The notes beneath the pieces were generated by a model. That model was given only the letters and a program-made list of their open reading frames with translations, did not search any database and was not told where the DNA came from. The position numbers and the translations under genes were made by a program. Shown piece by piece: positions 14,135 through 23,219 of a stretch of DNA of 47,093 bases. Where the stretch lies: IMG/VR virus record IMGVR_UViG_3300042696_000053, positions 1 through 47,093 of that record. One strand, 5' to 3'. Position 1 is the first letter of the stretch. Every line of letters starts with the position of its first letter. Source of the DNA: a virus.

Positions 14135-14137
14135 ACT
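14132..14137 (+). promoter_or_regulatory. TAGACT -10 element, leaderless start
   Basis: TAGACT ends eight bases before the ATG at 14146, with no Shine-Dalgarno site. Its first three bases are the stop codon of the preceding gene. The same GTAGACT plus eight-base arrangement precedes the M23 peptidase gene (41777-41782). No -35 is evident. Confidence 0.42.
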
Positions 14138-14145
14138 CCGCGCCG

Positions 14146-14367
14146 ATGAGCGGCGATGCGCGGCACTACCTGCTGACCACCCACAATGGCACCCTGCACC
14201 TCGATCCGGCAACCGAGGCCTGCAACATTGACGACGTGCCGCGCCACCGCCGTCGTCGCTTCGCCAGCCTGCAGGAGGCGCAGGCCTCTGGGCTGGTCCG
14301 GCGGCGCTGTCAGCACTGCGCCATTCAGGTCCTCCCCAACCCTGATGAGCCGCCGGTGGCGATGTAA
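14146..14367 (+). CDS. Small Cys/His protein
   Basis: A 73-residue protein with CNIDDVPRHRRRRF and RCQHCAI, plausibly one zinc site, and a short beta-strand start (HYLLTTHNGTLHLDP). The start at 14146 is leaderless in style. The same frame stays open back to an ATG at 13897, giving a 156-residue alternative. I prefer the short form because the long one would fully overlap the well-supported 44-residue gene in another frame. The stop overlaps the next ATG (TAATG). Confidence 0.55.
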   Translation: MSGDARHYLLTTHNGTLHLDPATEACNIDDVPRHRRRRFASLQEAQASGLVRRRCQHCAIQVLPNPDEPPVAM

Positions 14368-14807
14368 TGGCCCTCAATCCGCAACTCGCGGCAGGCACCG
14401 TCAACGCCATGGCCGACGCGCTGAGCGTGCTGCTCGACAACGGCTACCTGCGCATCTACGACGGGGTGCAGCCTGCCACCGCCGACGATGCGATCACCAC
14501 GCAGGTGCTGCTGGCCGAACTGCGCTTCAACGCCGACGCCTTCCCCAGCGCCATCGACGGGGTGCTGACCGCCAACCTGATCACCGCCGATGCCAGTGCC
14601 AACGCCTCGGGCACGGCCTCGTGGGCGCGGCTGCTGAAGTCGAACGGCAGCACGGTGGTCATGGACGGCACGGTGGGCACTTCCGACGCCAACGTGATTA
14701 TTGCCACCACCACTATCGTGGCAGGCAATAATGTCGCCGTGTCCCAGTTGGTGATCACGGTGCCCAAGTCGGGCGAGACGCTGGCCGAAGATGCGGGCGG
14801 CGGGTAG
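14367..14807 (+). CDS. Probable virion structural protein
   Basis: A 146-residue protein. Early helix (NAMADALSVLLDNGYLRIYDG), then QVLLAELRFN and an Ala/Thr/Ser-rich beta region. The pattern of a DNGYLRIYDG strand followed by xLLAELRF occurs in a group of small phage structural proteins near tail or decoration genes. No catalytic motif. It is coupled to the previous gene by TAATG and followed by similar-sized structural genes. The exact place in the virion is unknown. Confidence 0.65.
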   Translation: MALNPQLAAGTVNAMADALSVLLDNGYLRIYDGVQPATADDAITTQVLLAELRFNADAFPSAIDGVLTANLITADASANASGTASWARLLKSNGSTVVMDGTVGTSDANVIIATTTIVAGNNVAVSQLVITVPKSGETLAEDAGGG

Positions 14808-14820
14808 GAGGACCTGAGTA

Positions 14821-15258
14821 ATGGCTGACTTCTGGTACACGCCCGCCAAGACCAAGTTGGCCAAGGGCGACCTCGACTTCGATACCGCTGACCTGCGGGT
14901 GAAGTTGTGCATGTCGAACACGACCTGCGACACCGAGCAGGACGCGGCCAACCTCGCCGCCTTTACCACCATCGACGCCTACGACGGCACCGGCTACACC
15001 GACCTCGACCTCGCCAGCGTCAGCGTGGCCAGTGACCTCGCCAACGACCGGGCCGAAATCGACTACGCCGATGGCACCTTCGGGGCCACCGTCGGAGCCG
15101 GGACCCGCCAGTGGGTCGGGATGCTCTACTACGTGCGGGTGGACGGCACCAACGCCAACGACTACCCGGTGGCGTGGAAGGACCTGACCCCCAACAACGG
15201 CAACGGCGGGGCGCTGAACCTGACCGTCAATACCGAGGGCCTGCTGCAGGTCACCTGA
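14821..15258 (+). CDS. Probable virion structural protein
   Basis: A 145-residue beta-rich protein that begins MADFWYTPAKTKLAKGDLDF, with strands LRVKLCMSN, GYTDLDLASVSV and a C-terminal NLTVNTEGLLQVT. Phage proteins of this length and pattern sit beside fibre genes and appear to be minor structural or decoration proteins. GGAGG at 14809-14812 region precedes the start. Only the class, not the role, can be assigned. Confidence 0.62.
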   Translation: MADFWYTPAKTKLAKGDLDFDTADLRVKLCMSNTTCDTEQDAANLAAFTTIDAYDGTGYTDLDLASVSVASDLANDRAEIDYADGTFGATVGAGTRQWVGMLYYVRVDGTNANDYPVAWKDLTPNNGNGGALNLTVNTEGLLQVT

Positions 15259-15277
15259 GCCGGAGGGCTGATAGCAC

Positions 15278-17551
15278 GTGGCTGATACCAAGATCAGCGC
15301 CCTCACGGCGGTCGCCACCCCGGCAGCAACCGACGAGTTCGCGGTCAATCAGGGCGGCGCCAGCAAGAAGATCACGCTGGCGCAGGTCGTCGGCTATGCC
15401 AGCGAGGCCAGCGTGCTGGTCGCCGCCAACGACTCGCCCGCTGCCGTCAAGGCCCGGGCCGCCTTCCTGTGCGACGGCACCGCTGACGAGGTGCAGGTTC
15501 AGGCCGCCTGTGACGCGCTGACCGCAGGCGGCGTTGTCATTCTGGCGCCGGGCACCTACAACTTCGCCGCTGGCGTGGTCAACACCGCCAACGTGCCGCT
15601 GCGCATCGTCGGCCACGGGGCGACCATCAACCTCGCCAGCGGGATCACCGGCTTCAAGGTTTCGCAGGGCATCGTCAGCGGCATCCGGGGTGTGCGCCAC
15701 GTCGGGCTGCGCATCATCGGCACTGGGGCGGGCGGGACGAACATCGGCATTCTGCTGGAGGACACCAACAACTCGACCATTGAGGACTGCTACCTCAGCG
15801 ACTGCTTGGTGGCCATCGACTTCCACAGCAACGCCGCCACCAAGTTCGTGGAGGGCACCCTGCTCGACAACGTGCTGGTCCGCGACTGTGGCACTGGCTG
15901 GCGGATGCGCACCACGTCGGGCACCGGCTCGTTCATGCAGACCGTGGCCCGGGGCCTGAAGATCGCCAACTGCACCACCGGCGTGGACCTGCAGGCCTCT
16001 GGCCAGTTGATGCGAGCGTGGGTGCAGGGCACGGTCTGGATCGGCTCCAGCCAGACCGGCTGGAAGTTCGATGGCGTGATCGAGGACAGCCATCTGATCA
16101 TGGCGGTCGAAGGCGCCACCGGCTCGACCGGCAACACCGGCGTCTATGTCGGCACCAACGCCAGCCAGACCGAGCAGGCGTTCCTGTGGATGAAGTTCAC
16201 CGGCGCCATCAACACCCAGTTGGACAACACCGGGTCCAAGGACTTCGTGATGATGGTCTCGGGCGAGACCGTGAACTTCAGCACTGGCTTTGCCCGGATC
16301 GGCTATCGGCGGCAGGGCGACAGCACTGACCGCATCCGCTTCACGGCGGTCACCAACGGCGGCAAGATCGAGTTCGGGGACGGCACCAGCCTCGACGTGA
16401 ATCTGTACCGCAACGCCGCCAACCTGCTGCTGACCGACGACAAGTTCGATCCCGCCAGCCTGAACCTGCAGACCAAGGCGGGCACCCCGGTCGATGGCGA
16501 CGTGACCGGTGGCGCGGCTGACGGCGACGTGATCTGGGACAGCACCGGCACGATCCTGTACGTGCGCTCGGGCGGGTCGTGGGTCAACGCCGCTGCCGCC
16601 AGCATCAGCACCCACGCCGCTAACGCCGATGCTCACCATGCGCGGTCGCATGATCACAGCGCCAGTGGGGATGGCATCAACCTGAAGCCTGCCGGGACCT
16701 TTGCGCTCAGTGGTGCGCCCGATACGATCACGACCACCGGCAACATCACCGGGCAGGCCATCACGAATGCTGTGTTGCGCTGGAACGGCGCGGGCTCGGG
16801 CACGCTGTGCGGCATCGCCGGGGGCGCCGAGGGCCGGATGGTCCTGATTCAGAACATTACCTCGGGCCAGAGCCTGACCATCGCCCACCAGAGCGCGACC
16901 GACACGACTGCCACCAACCGAATCATCACCCCGGACGCGGTGGATACCGCGATCCGCCCCAACGGCTTCGCGCTGCTGGTCTACGACAACACCACCCAGC
17001 GTTGGCGGATGGTGGGTCTGCCGTTGTCGGGTTCGACCCCGACCAGTGTGGACGCCACCGCTGCTGCGGTCGGCACCAGTCCGCTGGGGGCCCATGCCGA
17101 TCACCGCCATCTGGGCCACGCCCAGTCGCACGCCGTGGACGGCGGCGACCACAGCCTGTCGGGTAGTGCGGCGGGCCGTTTCATGCGGGCCACCAGCGCC
17201 ACGGGCTTTGCCTTTGAGGCGGTGCCCTTCAGCCGGGGCGGCACGGTGGTCAAGTCCGACGGGGTGGCGGCCATCAACGTCATTGTTTGGCGGGCGCCGT
17301 TTGCCTGCACCGTGACGGCGGTGAAGGGCTACCGGGTGTCGGGCTCGGGTGCCACCATCAACGCTCGCAAGAATGGCTCGTCCAACCATCTGGCCAGCGA
17401 CCTGAGCCTGACCAGTGCCGACACGTGGATGGACGGTGGCAGCGTCCAGAATACGGCGTATGCCGCCGGGGATAAGTTGGAAATCATGGTGGTGTCGGTG
17501 ACCGGCACCCCTACGCAGGTGGCCGTTCAGGTCGATTTCACGAGGCCCTAG
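15278..17551 (+). CDS. Beta-helical tail fibre/spike protein
   Basis: A 757-residue protein starting with GTG at 15278 behind GGAGG. The first 45 residues (TKISALTAVATPAATDEFAV, then KKITLAQV) match the N-terminal attachment segment common in phage appendage proteins. Residues about 75-330 read as a right-handed parallel beta-helix (pectate-lyase-like turns: ILLEDTNNSTIEDCYLSDCL and similar). A His/Ser-rich linker (HAANADAHHARSHDHSASGD) precedes a C-terminal beta-sandwich. It likely recognises and perhaps cleaves a host surface polysaccharide. No catalytic residues can be fixed. Confidence 0.78.
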   Translation: MADTKISALTAVATPAATDEFAVNQGGASKKITLAQVVGYASEASVLVAANDSPAAVKARAAFLCDGTADEVQVQAACDALTAGGVVILAPGTYNFAAGVVNTANVPLRIVGHGATINLASGITGFKVSQGIVSGIRGVRHVGLRIIGTGAGGTNIGILLEDTNNSTIEDCYLSDCLVAIDFHSNAATKFVEGTLLDNVLVRDCGTGWRMRTTSGTGSFMQTVARGLKIANCTTGVDLQASGQLMRAWVQGTVWIGSSQTGWKFDGVIEDSHLIMAVEGATGSTGNTGVYVGTNASQTEQAFLWMKFTGAINTQLDNTGSKDFVMMVSGETVNFSTGFARIGYRRQGDSTDRIRFTAVTNGGKIEFGDGTSLDVNLYRNAANLLLTDDKFDPASLNLQTKAGTPVDGDVTGGAADGDVIWDSTGTILYVRSGGSWVNAAAASISTHAANADAHHARSHDHSASGDGINLKPAGTFALSGAPDTITTTGNITGQAITNAVLRWNGAGSGTLCGIAGGAEGRMVLIQNITSGQSLTIAHQSATDTTATNRIITPDAVDTAIRPNGFALLVYDNTTQRWRMVGLPLSGSTPTSVDATAAAVGTSPLGAHADHRHLGHAQSHAVDGGDHSLSGSAAGRFMRATSATGFAFEAVPFSRGGTVVKSDGVAAINVIVWRAPFACTVTAVKGYRVSGSGATINARKNGSSNHLASDLSLTSADTWMDGGSVQNTAYAAGDKLEIMVVSVTGTPTQVAVQVDFTRP

Positions 17552-17554
17552 CCC

Positions 17555-18274
17555 ATGGCTTCGCCTGCCATCGCCAGCGTTGCCGTTACCGATGGCAGTA
17601 CCGCCACCGTCGATCCCACCATCAACCTGCCTGCCTCGTTGGCCTCGGGCGACCTGTGCGTCGTGTTCTTCGGCGCCACCCAGACCCATGGCACCCCCAC
17701 TTCTCCGACCGGCTGGACCACGCTGGTCAACGATAAGGTGTCCGGGTCGGGTGCCTCGGGCGACCGCTTCCAGATCATGTACCGCTGGTGCGATGGCTCT
17801 GAAGGCACCTCGTTGGTGGTGGACACCGGCACGTCGAGCGTCAAGACGTGGGCCATTGCCATCCGCATCACGGGTGGAGATACGGCGGTCAACCCGGTGA
17901 TCAGCGCCGGGGCTTTCGGCAACAGCAATACGCCTGATCCCGACAGCGTGACGCCCAGCGTCACCCGCGATGCGCTATTCCTGGCGCTGGCCGCCATCGA
18001 GGGCACGGCCACCGCGCCGAGCACGCCGCCGACCAACTATACCCACCCCAGCACCTTCACCCAGAACACCACCGGTGGGGGCTCGGCCACCAATGCCCGG
18101 GGTTGTGTGGCCTACCGCCAGATCACCAACACCGGTGCCGCCGAGGACCCGGCGGCGTGGGGCGCATGGGGTGCCAGCGAGGACTGGAACGCGTGGACCA
18201 TGGCCATCGCGGCGCCCGCTGCAGGCGGCGGCGATGTCAACCGCCTCGTGACATGGATGCAGGACGACCTGTAG
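17555..18274 (+). CDS. Probable tail or appendage structural protein
   Basis: A 239-residue beta-rich protein with repeated Ser/Thr/Gly strands (SGDLCVVFFGATQTHGTP, then GDRFQIMYRWCDG and VKTWAIAIRITGG). It looks like a jelly-roll or Ig-like structural domain as found in phage appendages; DGSTATVDPTINLP resembles the opening strands of such domains. It lies between the fibre and the repeat protein, with no gap to the following start. Function is inferred from neighbours. Confidence 0.6.
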   Translation: MASPAIASVAVTDGSTATVDPTINLPASLASGDLCVVFFGATQTHGTPTSPTGWTTLVNDKVSGSGASGDRFQIMYRWCDGSEGTSLVVDTGTSSVKTWAIAIRITGGDTAVNPVISAGAFGNSNTPDPDSVTPSVTRDALFLALAAIEGTATAPSTPPTNYTHPSTFTQNTTGGGSATNARGCVAYRQITNTGAAEDPAAWGAWGASEDWNAWTMAIAAPAAGGGDVNRLVTWMQDDL

Positions 18275-19171
18275 ATGGCCGACCGCTATCTCATCGAGAC
18301 CAGTGCCACCGATGGCTACCTGCTGGAGGACGGCTCGGGCGTCCTGATTCTAGAGGGTGCGGCGGGCACGATCACGCTGACGCCGAATCCGGTGCCAGCG
18401 GTGCTGGCGGTACCAGTTCCCACGTTGGTCTTGACGCTTGCGCTGCAGCCCGCACCAGTGGCCGCACCACTGGCCGTACCGGCCCCCACGCTGGGGCTGG
18501 CATTGAGCCTGAGCCCGGCACCGGTGGCCGCTGTGACGGCGGTGCCCGCCCCGGCGCTGGGTGGGCTGCTGGCCCTGAGCCCGGCCCCGGTGCCGGTGGT
18601 CCTGACCGTGCCGACCCCGGACATCAGCGGCCCGGGCACCTTCCTGACGCCCGCCCCGGTGCCGGTCTCGCTGAGCGTGGCGCTGCCCGAACTCGATCTG
18701 TCGCTGGCGCTGAGCCCGACCCCGGTGCCGGTCACGCTGGCGGTGCCGGTGCCGACGCTGGAGCGCCTGCTCGACCTGAGCCCGGGGCCGGTGTCGGTGT
18801 TGCTGGCGATCCCGGCCAGCCAGTTGACGCTGGGGCCGACCTACCTGACGCCGCAGCCGGTGCCGGTCACGCCGACCCTGCCGAGCCCGTTCCTCAACGT
18901 GGCTGCCGGGCCGCCGGTGCCGACTTTCATCTTCAGTCCGACGGCGTGGCTGGCGCAGGCCGAACTCACGCAGGTCGCCCGGGAACTGGGCTTCGTGCTG
19001 TTCGGCACGGAACTGAGCGCCGAGGCCAAACTGGGCATGATCCGTCTGTTGGTCCCACTGTTGAGCGCACAGGCCCAGCAGACCGCACAGGGTGCGGGCG
19101 ATGGTACGACCAGCGCTATCATCCCCACCGACTTGGATGACGCCGACGCGAAGGATCAGGGAGACATCTGA
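18275..19171 (+). CDS. Pro-rich 22-residue tandem-repeat protein
   Basis: A 298-residue protein. Residues 1-30 (YLIETSATDGYLLEDGSGVL) are a known opening of phage appendage proteins. Residues 35-212 are about eight copies of a 22-23-residue unit of form LSPAPVPVxLxVPxPxLxLxLx. The C-terminal 80 residues are helical and acidic (AELTQVARELGFVLFGTELS, then EAKLGMIRLLVPLLSAQAQQ). The repeats should form a regular extended or solenoid rod; the helical end could trimerise or dock. It precedes the terminase genes and overlaps the small-subunit start (TGATG). It is probably a virion spacer or fibre shaft. Confidence 0.72.
   Translation: MADRYLIETSATDGYLLEDGSGVLILEGAAGTITLTPNPVPAVLAVPVPTLVLTLALQPAPVAAPLAVPAPTLGLALSLSPAPVAAVTAVPAPALGGLLALSPAPVPVVLTVPTPDISGPGTFLTPAPVPVSLSVALPELDLSLALSPTPVPVTLAVPVPTLERLLDLSPGPVSVLLAIPASQLTLGPTYLTPQPVPVTPTLPSPFLNVAAGPPVPTFIFSPTAWLAQAELTQVARELGFVLFGTELSAEAKLGMIRLLVPLLSAQAQQTAQGAGDGTTSAIIPTDLDDADAKDQGDI
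18377..18910 (+). repeat. Coding tandem repeat, about 66 bp per unit
   Basis: Units begin with LTPNPVP, LQPAPVA, LSPAPVA, LSPAPVP, LTPAPVP, LSPTPVP, LSPGPVS and LTPQPVP at roughly residues 35, 57, 79, 101, 124, 146, 168 and 191. Most are 22 residues; two are 23. The copies differ at the DNA level, so the array is old or under protein-level selection. Confidence 0.8.
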
Positions 19172-19683
19172 TGCCTGACCCACGGGTGTGCAGCATCTGC
19201 AGCACCGAGAAGGGGGCACTTGTCAACGCCCTGCTGCAGGGCGGTCGCTCGCCCCACTACATCGAGGGCCAGATGCGGTCCATGGATTCTCCGGTCAAGG
19301 CCGAGACGATCCGCAGGCATGTCAAGCGCTGCCTGAACGGCAAGATCGAGAACATCGGGCTGCTGGAGCAGGCTAGCCGGGGCGAGAAGGTGACCAACAA
19401 CACCGACTTCGCCATCGCCATCCGGGCCGAGGCCAACCGCAGGTTGGCTGAGGGCACGCTCACCGTCACCGCCCAGCACGGCCTGCAGGCGCAGGCGCTG
19501 ATCGACCGCCGCGCTGAGAAGGCAGCAGACCGGCGGATGATGGTCGAACTGGCCGGGCTGTTGTCGGGGGCCATCAGCCTCGACGGCCCGCCCGAGGACC
19601 TGATCGAGGGCGAGTTCACCGAGGTCTCCGATGACGCCGACCAGCAGGCGCTGGCTCCGCTGGCGTTGGTGATGAACGAGTGA
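19171..19683 (+). CDS. Probable terminase small subunit
   Basis: A 170-residue protein directly before the large subunit and overlapping it by GTGA. The N-terminus has CSICSTEKGALVNALLQGG and a helix-turn-helix-like stretch (VKAETIRRHVKRCL) suited to DNA recognition. A central helical region is followed by an acidic C-terminus. Small terminase subunits select the packaging start on phage DNA and hand it to the large subunit. The assignment rests on position and layout, as the sequence itself is poorly conserved in this family. Confidence 0.68.
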   Translation: MPDPRVCSICSTEKGALVNALLQGGRSPHYIEGQMRSMDSPVKAETIRRHVKRCLNGKIENIGLLEQASRGEKVTNNTDFAIAIRAEANRRLAEGTLTVTAQHGLQAQALIDRRAEKAADRRMMVELAGLLSGAISLDGPPEDLIEGEFTEVSDDADQQALAPLALVMNE

Positions 19684-21275
19684 CCCTGCAGGCGCCGACC
19701 GACAACCTCGACTTCCAGACGGCGTTGCAGCGTGGTCGCTGGGACATCGACTTCTTCGCCGAGTTCTGGTTGGGCGTCAAGGGCCATCCCGGCCAGCAGC
19801 GTTTCTGGCGGGCCGGGCTGATGCGGCGTAGTGATCGCTGGCGGGCGGCCTATCTGGACATCTGCGTGAGTGCGGGCAACCGGGCGGGCAAAACGCTGGG
19901 GCTGGCCATCTATCTGGCGCACAGTTCGTTCTACAAGATGGGCCTGAAGCCACCCCCGCCGGGCGCCTCGGAGCGCCAGTTGCTGACGTGGATGAAGGCG
20001 CCCTACGACTGGTTCCACTTCGGGCTGCAGGCCGAGGTCGCGGAACTGGTGCATACCGACCTCATGCGCATCCTGACCGGCACCCACCCGGCTCAGCAGG
20101 GCCATGGCTGCCGGTTGGTCGATCTGTTGGGCAAGACGGTGGTGGACTACACCACCAAGGAACGCGGCGACTATCCGTGGCTGCAGTGGCACCCCGCCTT
20201 CGGCGGCGGCCAGATTCATTTTCGTTCGACCAGCGAGAAAGCATTGGGTGCGCTGGGCAAGGAAATGAACGGGGTGAGTTGGGACGAGTGCGCTTTCAGC
20301 AGCGACTTTGAGTTCGTGGTGGACGAGGTGCTGCACCTGCGGCGGCTGGGCACCGGCGGCCAGTTGGTCCTCATCAGCACCAGCACCGAGGGCCTGACCG
20401 CGTTCACCGACAAGTGGAACAAGGGCGATCCCGAGGCCCCGGATCGCCTGCCGGAGGCGATGAGCCTGCGGATGAGCACCCGCGAGAACATCGGCTATGG
20501 CATCGACCAAGTGACCTTCGACCGGCTGATTGCTCAGATGCCGGAGTACCTGATCCCGCAGAACATTGACGGCTTCGCCATCGAGGGCCGCAGCGCGTTC
20601 TTTGGCCAGCAGGCGGTGGATGGTGCCTTCACCGAGGACCTGCCTGAGCAGGACCTGCCTCAGCCCAACCACCGCTATGTGCAGGGGGTTGACCCGGCGC
20701 TGACCTATGACAGCACCTACGCGATCACGCTCGACTTCACTAACCCGCGTGCGGTCACCGGGGTGCGCATCCGGCGTAAGACCGGGCGGCAGACGACCCT
20801 GAGCGTCAGTGCGCTCGTCAGCGAGGGCCATCGTGCGTTCAACACCGACCGCAGCCAGTGCATGACCGCGTTGGATGCAACCGGGTTCGGGGGCAAGGCC
20901 TTCCGTGATCTGCTGTCTGGGCTGCATCCGTTTCGGGCCGTCGAGTTTGGTGGAGTCAGGAGCCGCAAGTTGAAGTTGCTGCTCGATCTGAAGAAGGCCA
21001 TCGAGACTGGGCGCCTGATCCTGCCGCGCCATGGCTTGTGGCTGGCGCTGCGGCGCCAGTTGCTCGGTTATCGGCTGGACGATAAGCGCCTGCAGACGGA
21101 TGGGGTGATGGCACTGGCCGTGGCGTGGTCCGAGGTGCAGCGCCAGCCTGCTGAGCCTGCTCGCAGCGCCGAGTTCGGTTTCTTCACGGATGAGTTGCCC
21201 GATGCGGTAGAGTCCGCATACGGGAATCGGAGGGTCAGCACGGCACGGCTGGCCATAGTGGCGGGTGGTGACTAG
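19680..21275 (+). CDS. terL: Terminase large subunit
   Basis: A 531-residue packaging motor. The ATPase half has a Walker A-type GNRAGKT (66-72) and Walker B GVSWDE (D202, E203). The nuclease half shows the RNase-H-like acidic residues in VQGVDPALTYDSTYAI (D338, with D344), D399 in TALDATGFGG and a late DGVMALAVAW helix. It cuts concatemers and pumps DNA into the procapsid through the portal encoded next. It starts with GTG overlapping the small-subunit stop. Whether packaging is headful or site-specific cannot be told. Confidence 0.92.
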   Translation: MTLQAPTDNLDFQTALQRGRWDIDFFAEFWLGVKGHPGQQRFWRAGLMRRSDRWRAAYLDICVSAGNRAGKTLGLAIYLAHSSFYKMGLKPPPPGASERQLLTWMKAPYDWFHFGLQAEVAELVHTDLMRILTGTHPAQQGHGCRLVDLLGKTVVDYTTKERGDYPWLQWHPAFGGGQIHFRSTSEKALGALGKEMNGVSWDECAFSSDFEFVVDEVLHLRRLGTGGQLVLISTSTEGLTAFTDKWNKGDPEAPDRLPEAMSLRMSTRENIGYGIDQVTFDRLIAQMPEYLIPQNIDGFAIEGRSAFFGQQAVDGAFTEDLPEQDLPQPNHRYVQGVDPALTYDSTYAITLDFTNPRAVTGVRIRRKTGRQTTLSVSALVSEGHRAFNTDRSQCMTALDATGFGGKAFRDLLSGLHPFRAVEFGGVRSRKLKLLLDLKKAIETGRLILPRHGLWLALRRQLLGYRLDDKRLQTDGVMALAVAWSEVQRQPAEPARSAEFGFFTDELPDAVESAYGNRRVSTARLAIVAGGD

Positions 21276-23219
21276 GTGGTTGCAGAGCCCTACGTGCTGA
21301 GCGCATCTCGCGCCGTTGATTACAACCGCGAGTTGAGTGGCGACCCCGAGGAGAACGCGGTCCTCCAGCAGATCGCGGATCGCAAGTACCAAGTCGAGCC
21401 GCAGCAGGCCGCCTTCGCTGCGCTGTGCGACCGCTGGGACAACCTCTACTACCCCGAGACGGTGCTCGACCATGCGGGTGCCAGCCACTGGGCCAGCCAT
21501 CCCAGCGCCACTACCCCGGGCCGTGCCCACGTCAGCGTCAACGCGCCACCGGTGTTCGTGGACATCCCGGCCTCGCTGCAGAGCGTGCCGCCCATCGAGA
21601 ACATGGTGGCCACCGTGGCCGACGAGCAGGGTCGCCAGTTGGCGGCTATGGCCGAGCGCCTCTACTTCGCGTGGAAGGACGAGGAGCAGTGGGAACTGAA
21701 GGGCCACAAGGCCTGTGTGACCAAGGCGCTGTACGGCATCACGGCGGGCAAGGTCTATTGGGACCCCGAGAAGAACCGGCCCTGCGTTACCATCGTGGAC
21801 CAGCCGCGCAACTTGTATCTCGGCTGGCGCACCTCCGACTACAAGGACCTGAACTGGGCGCTCTACTGCTATCGCCAGACGGCTGAGGGCGTCTACGAGG
21901 AGTGGGGCTTGGAGGTGGACGCCGAGAAGGACGGCGATGGGACGGTGATCCCTTACGTCATCCCCATCGAGCGCAGCCAGCAGACGGGCGGCATCACCAC
22001 CACTCGCGCCTTCGCCGGGCAGCCGATGGAGGTCGAGGTCTACGACTACTGGTATCGCCGTCCGACCAAGACCAAGCGGCGGGGCAACGCCTATGGCGGC
22101 GTGAAGATGGAGACGTGGAACGCGATCTTCGTCGGCAACGTGTGCGTGAAGATGGAGCGCCACCCCGAGTACGACGGGCGCATCCCCTACGTGCCGCTGT
22201 TCAATACCTACATCCCGGGCGTGCCGATGGGGCGCCCTGAACTGTTCGACATCGAATCGCTGCTGCTGGAGAAGGACGAGCGCCTGACGGCGGGCGCCCA
22301 GATGCTGGGCAAGACGGTTGATGGCCAGTATTGGCAGTTGGTCGGGCCCGAGTCCCCGGACACGGTGCCGAATGGGGTGATGCCTAAGCCCAACAAGGTG
22401 GTGGCTCCCGGTGCGGGCAATCGGATCGAGGCCATCACGCCGTGGATGCCGAACTTCCAACTGGAGCAGTACCTTGCTCGCATCGACCGCGAAATCAGCG
22501 ATGTGTCGGGCCTGAACGAACTGCTGCGTGGACTGGCCCCGGCCAGTGTCATGTCATCCTCCAAGGCGATCACCGCACTGGTGGCCAACTACGAGGCCCG
22601 GGTGCGGATCAAGCGTGACCTCTACTACGAGTGGCGCCAGAACATCTGGGAACTGGCCAGCGTGATCTGGGCTCGCAAGAACCGGGTGCTGGCGCCGGTG
22701 CTGTCCGGGGTTGCCCACTTGCTGGCCACCGCGCCGAACCTGACGCCGCGTGATGACATGGAGACGGCGGCCATGGCCTCCAACCTCGTCAACAGCAAGT
22801 TGTGGTCGCTGTCGCGGGGCATGGATCGCGTGGGCGTGGATGATCCCGAGTCCGAGGAGGACATCATCCGCACCGAGAGCACGGATGCCAGCCTGTTCCC
22901 CGAGCGGGTGCAGACCATGACCCAGTTGATCGCGGTGCTCCAGTCGCTGGGCCAGCAGCAGGCCGCCATGGCCGCTGCCGGGCAGGCGCCGGGCGGGGTC
23001 AACCCCGAGCAGGGGCTGGCGGCTACCCGGGCCGCCATGGGCGGCCAGCAGGGGGTGCCGATGCTGAACGCCCCGGAGGAGCAGCCGGTCGCGCCGCCGC
23101 CCGAGGTCCAGCCTGCCAACGTGACCGGGCCGGAGGCCTTGTCGTCGCAGACCATGGTGCAGGGCGGGGAGGCGTCCGGGCGGATTTTGAGCCAGACCGA
23201 GGTGCCCCTGAATGGCTAG
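21276..23219 (+). CDS. Portal protein
   Basis: A 647-residue protein directly after the large terminase, starting with GTG next to its stop. It has the portal layout: helical N-terminus, ALYGITAGKVYWDPEK and VTIVDQPRNLYLGW strands of the wing/clip region, a long helix after SDVSGLNELLRGLAPASVMSSSKAI (key residues only), then a Gln/Ala/Pro-rich disordered tail. The SGxNELLRGxAPAS segment is characteristic of portals of many actinobacterial and marine phages. It forms the dodecameric DNA gate. It overlaps the next gene by eight bases. Confidence 0.85.
   Translation: MVAEPYVLSASRAVDYNRELSGDPEENAVLQQIADRKYQVEPQQAAFAALCDRWDNLYYPETVLDHAGASHWASHPSATTPGRAHVSVNAPPVFVDIPASLQSVPPIENMVATVADEQGRQLAAMAERLYFAWKDEEQWELKGHKACVTKALYGITAGKVYWDPEKNRPCVTIVDQPRNLYLGWRTSDYKDLNWALYCYRQTAEGVYEEWGLEVDAEKDGDGTVIPYVIPIERSQQTGGITTTRAFAGQPMEVEVYDYWYRRPTKTKRRGNAYGGVKMETWNAIFVGNVCVKMERHPEYDGRIPYVPLFNTYIPGVPMGRPELFDIESLLLEKDERLTAGAQMLGKTVDGQYWQLVGPESPDTVPNGVMPKPNKVVAPGAGNRIEAITPWMPNFQLEQYLARIDREISDVSGLNELLRGLAPASVMSSSKAITALVANYEARVRIKRDLYYEWRQNIWELASVIWARKNRVLAPVLSGVAHLLATAPNLTPRDDMETAAMASNLVNSKLWSLSRGMDRVGVDDPESEEDIIRTESTDASLFPERVQTMTQLIAVLQSLGQQQAAMAAAGQAPGGVNPEQGLAATRAAMGGQQGVPMLNAPEEQPVAPPPEVQPANVTGPEALSSQTMVQGGEASGRILSQTEVPLNG

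Noticed and set aside
13897-14367. 156-codon frame covering the 14146 gene and overlapping the 44-residue gene
   Set aside because: Its ATG does touch the previous stop (TGATG), but the N-terminal part is low-complexity and would overlap a gene with a very strong ribosome site and a recognisable pattern. The short form is preferred, not proven.
15251-17689. Open reading frame of 812 codons on the minus strand
   Set aside because: Antisense to the beta-helical fibre gene; Gly/Arg/His-rich without motifs.
19257-22460. Open reading frame of 1067 codons on the minus strand
   Set aside because: Antisense to terminase and portal, whose motifs are clear; composition is typical of a shadow frame.
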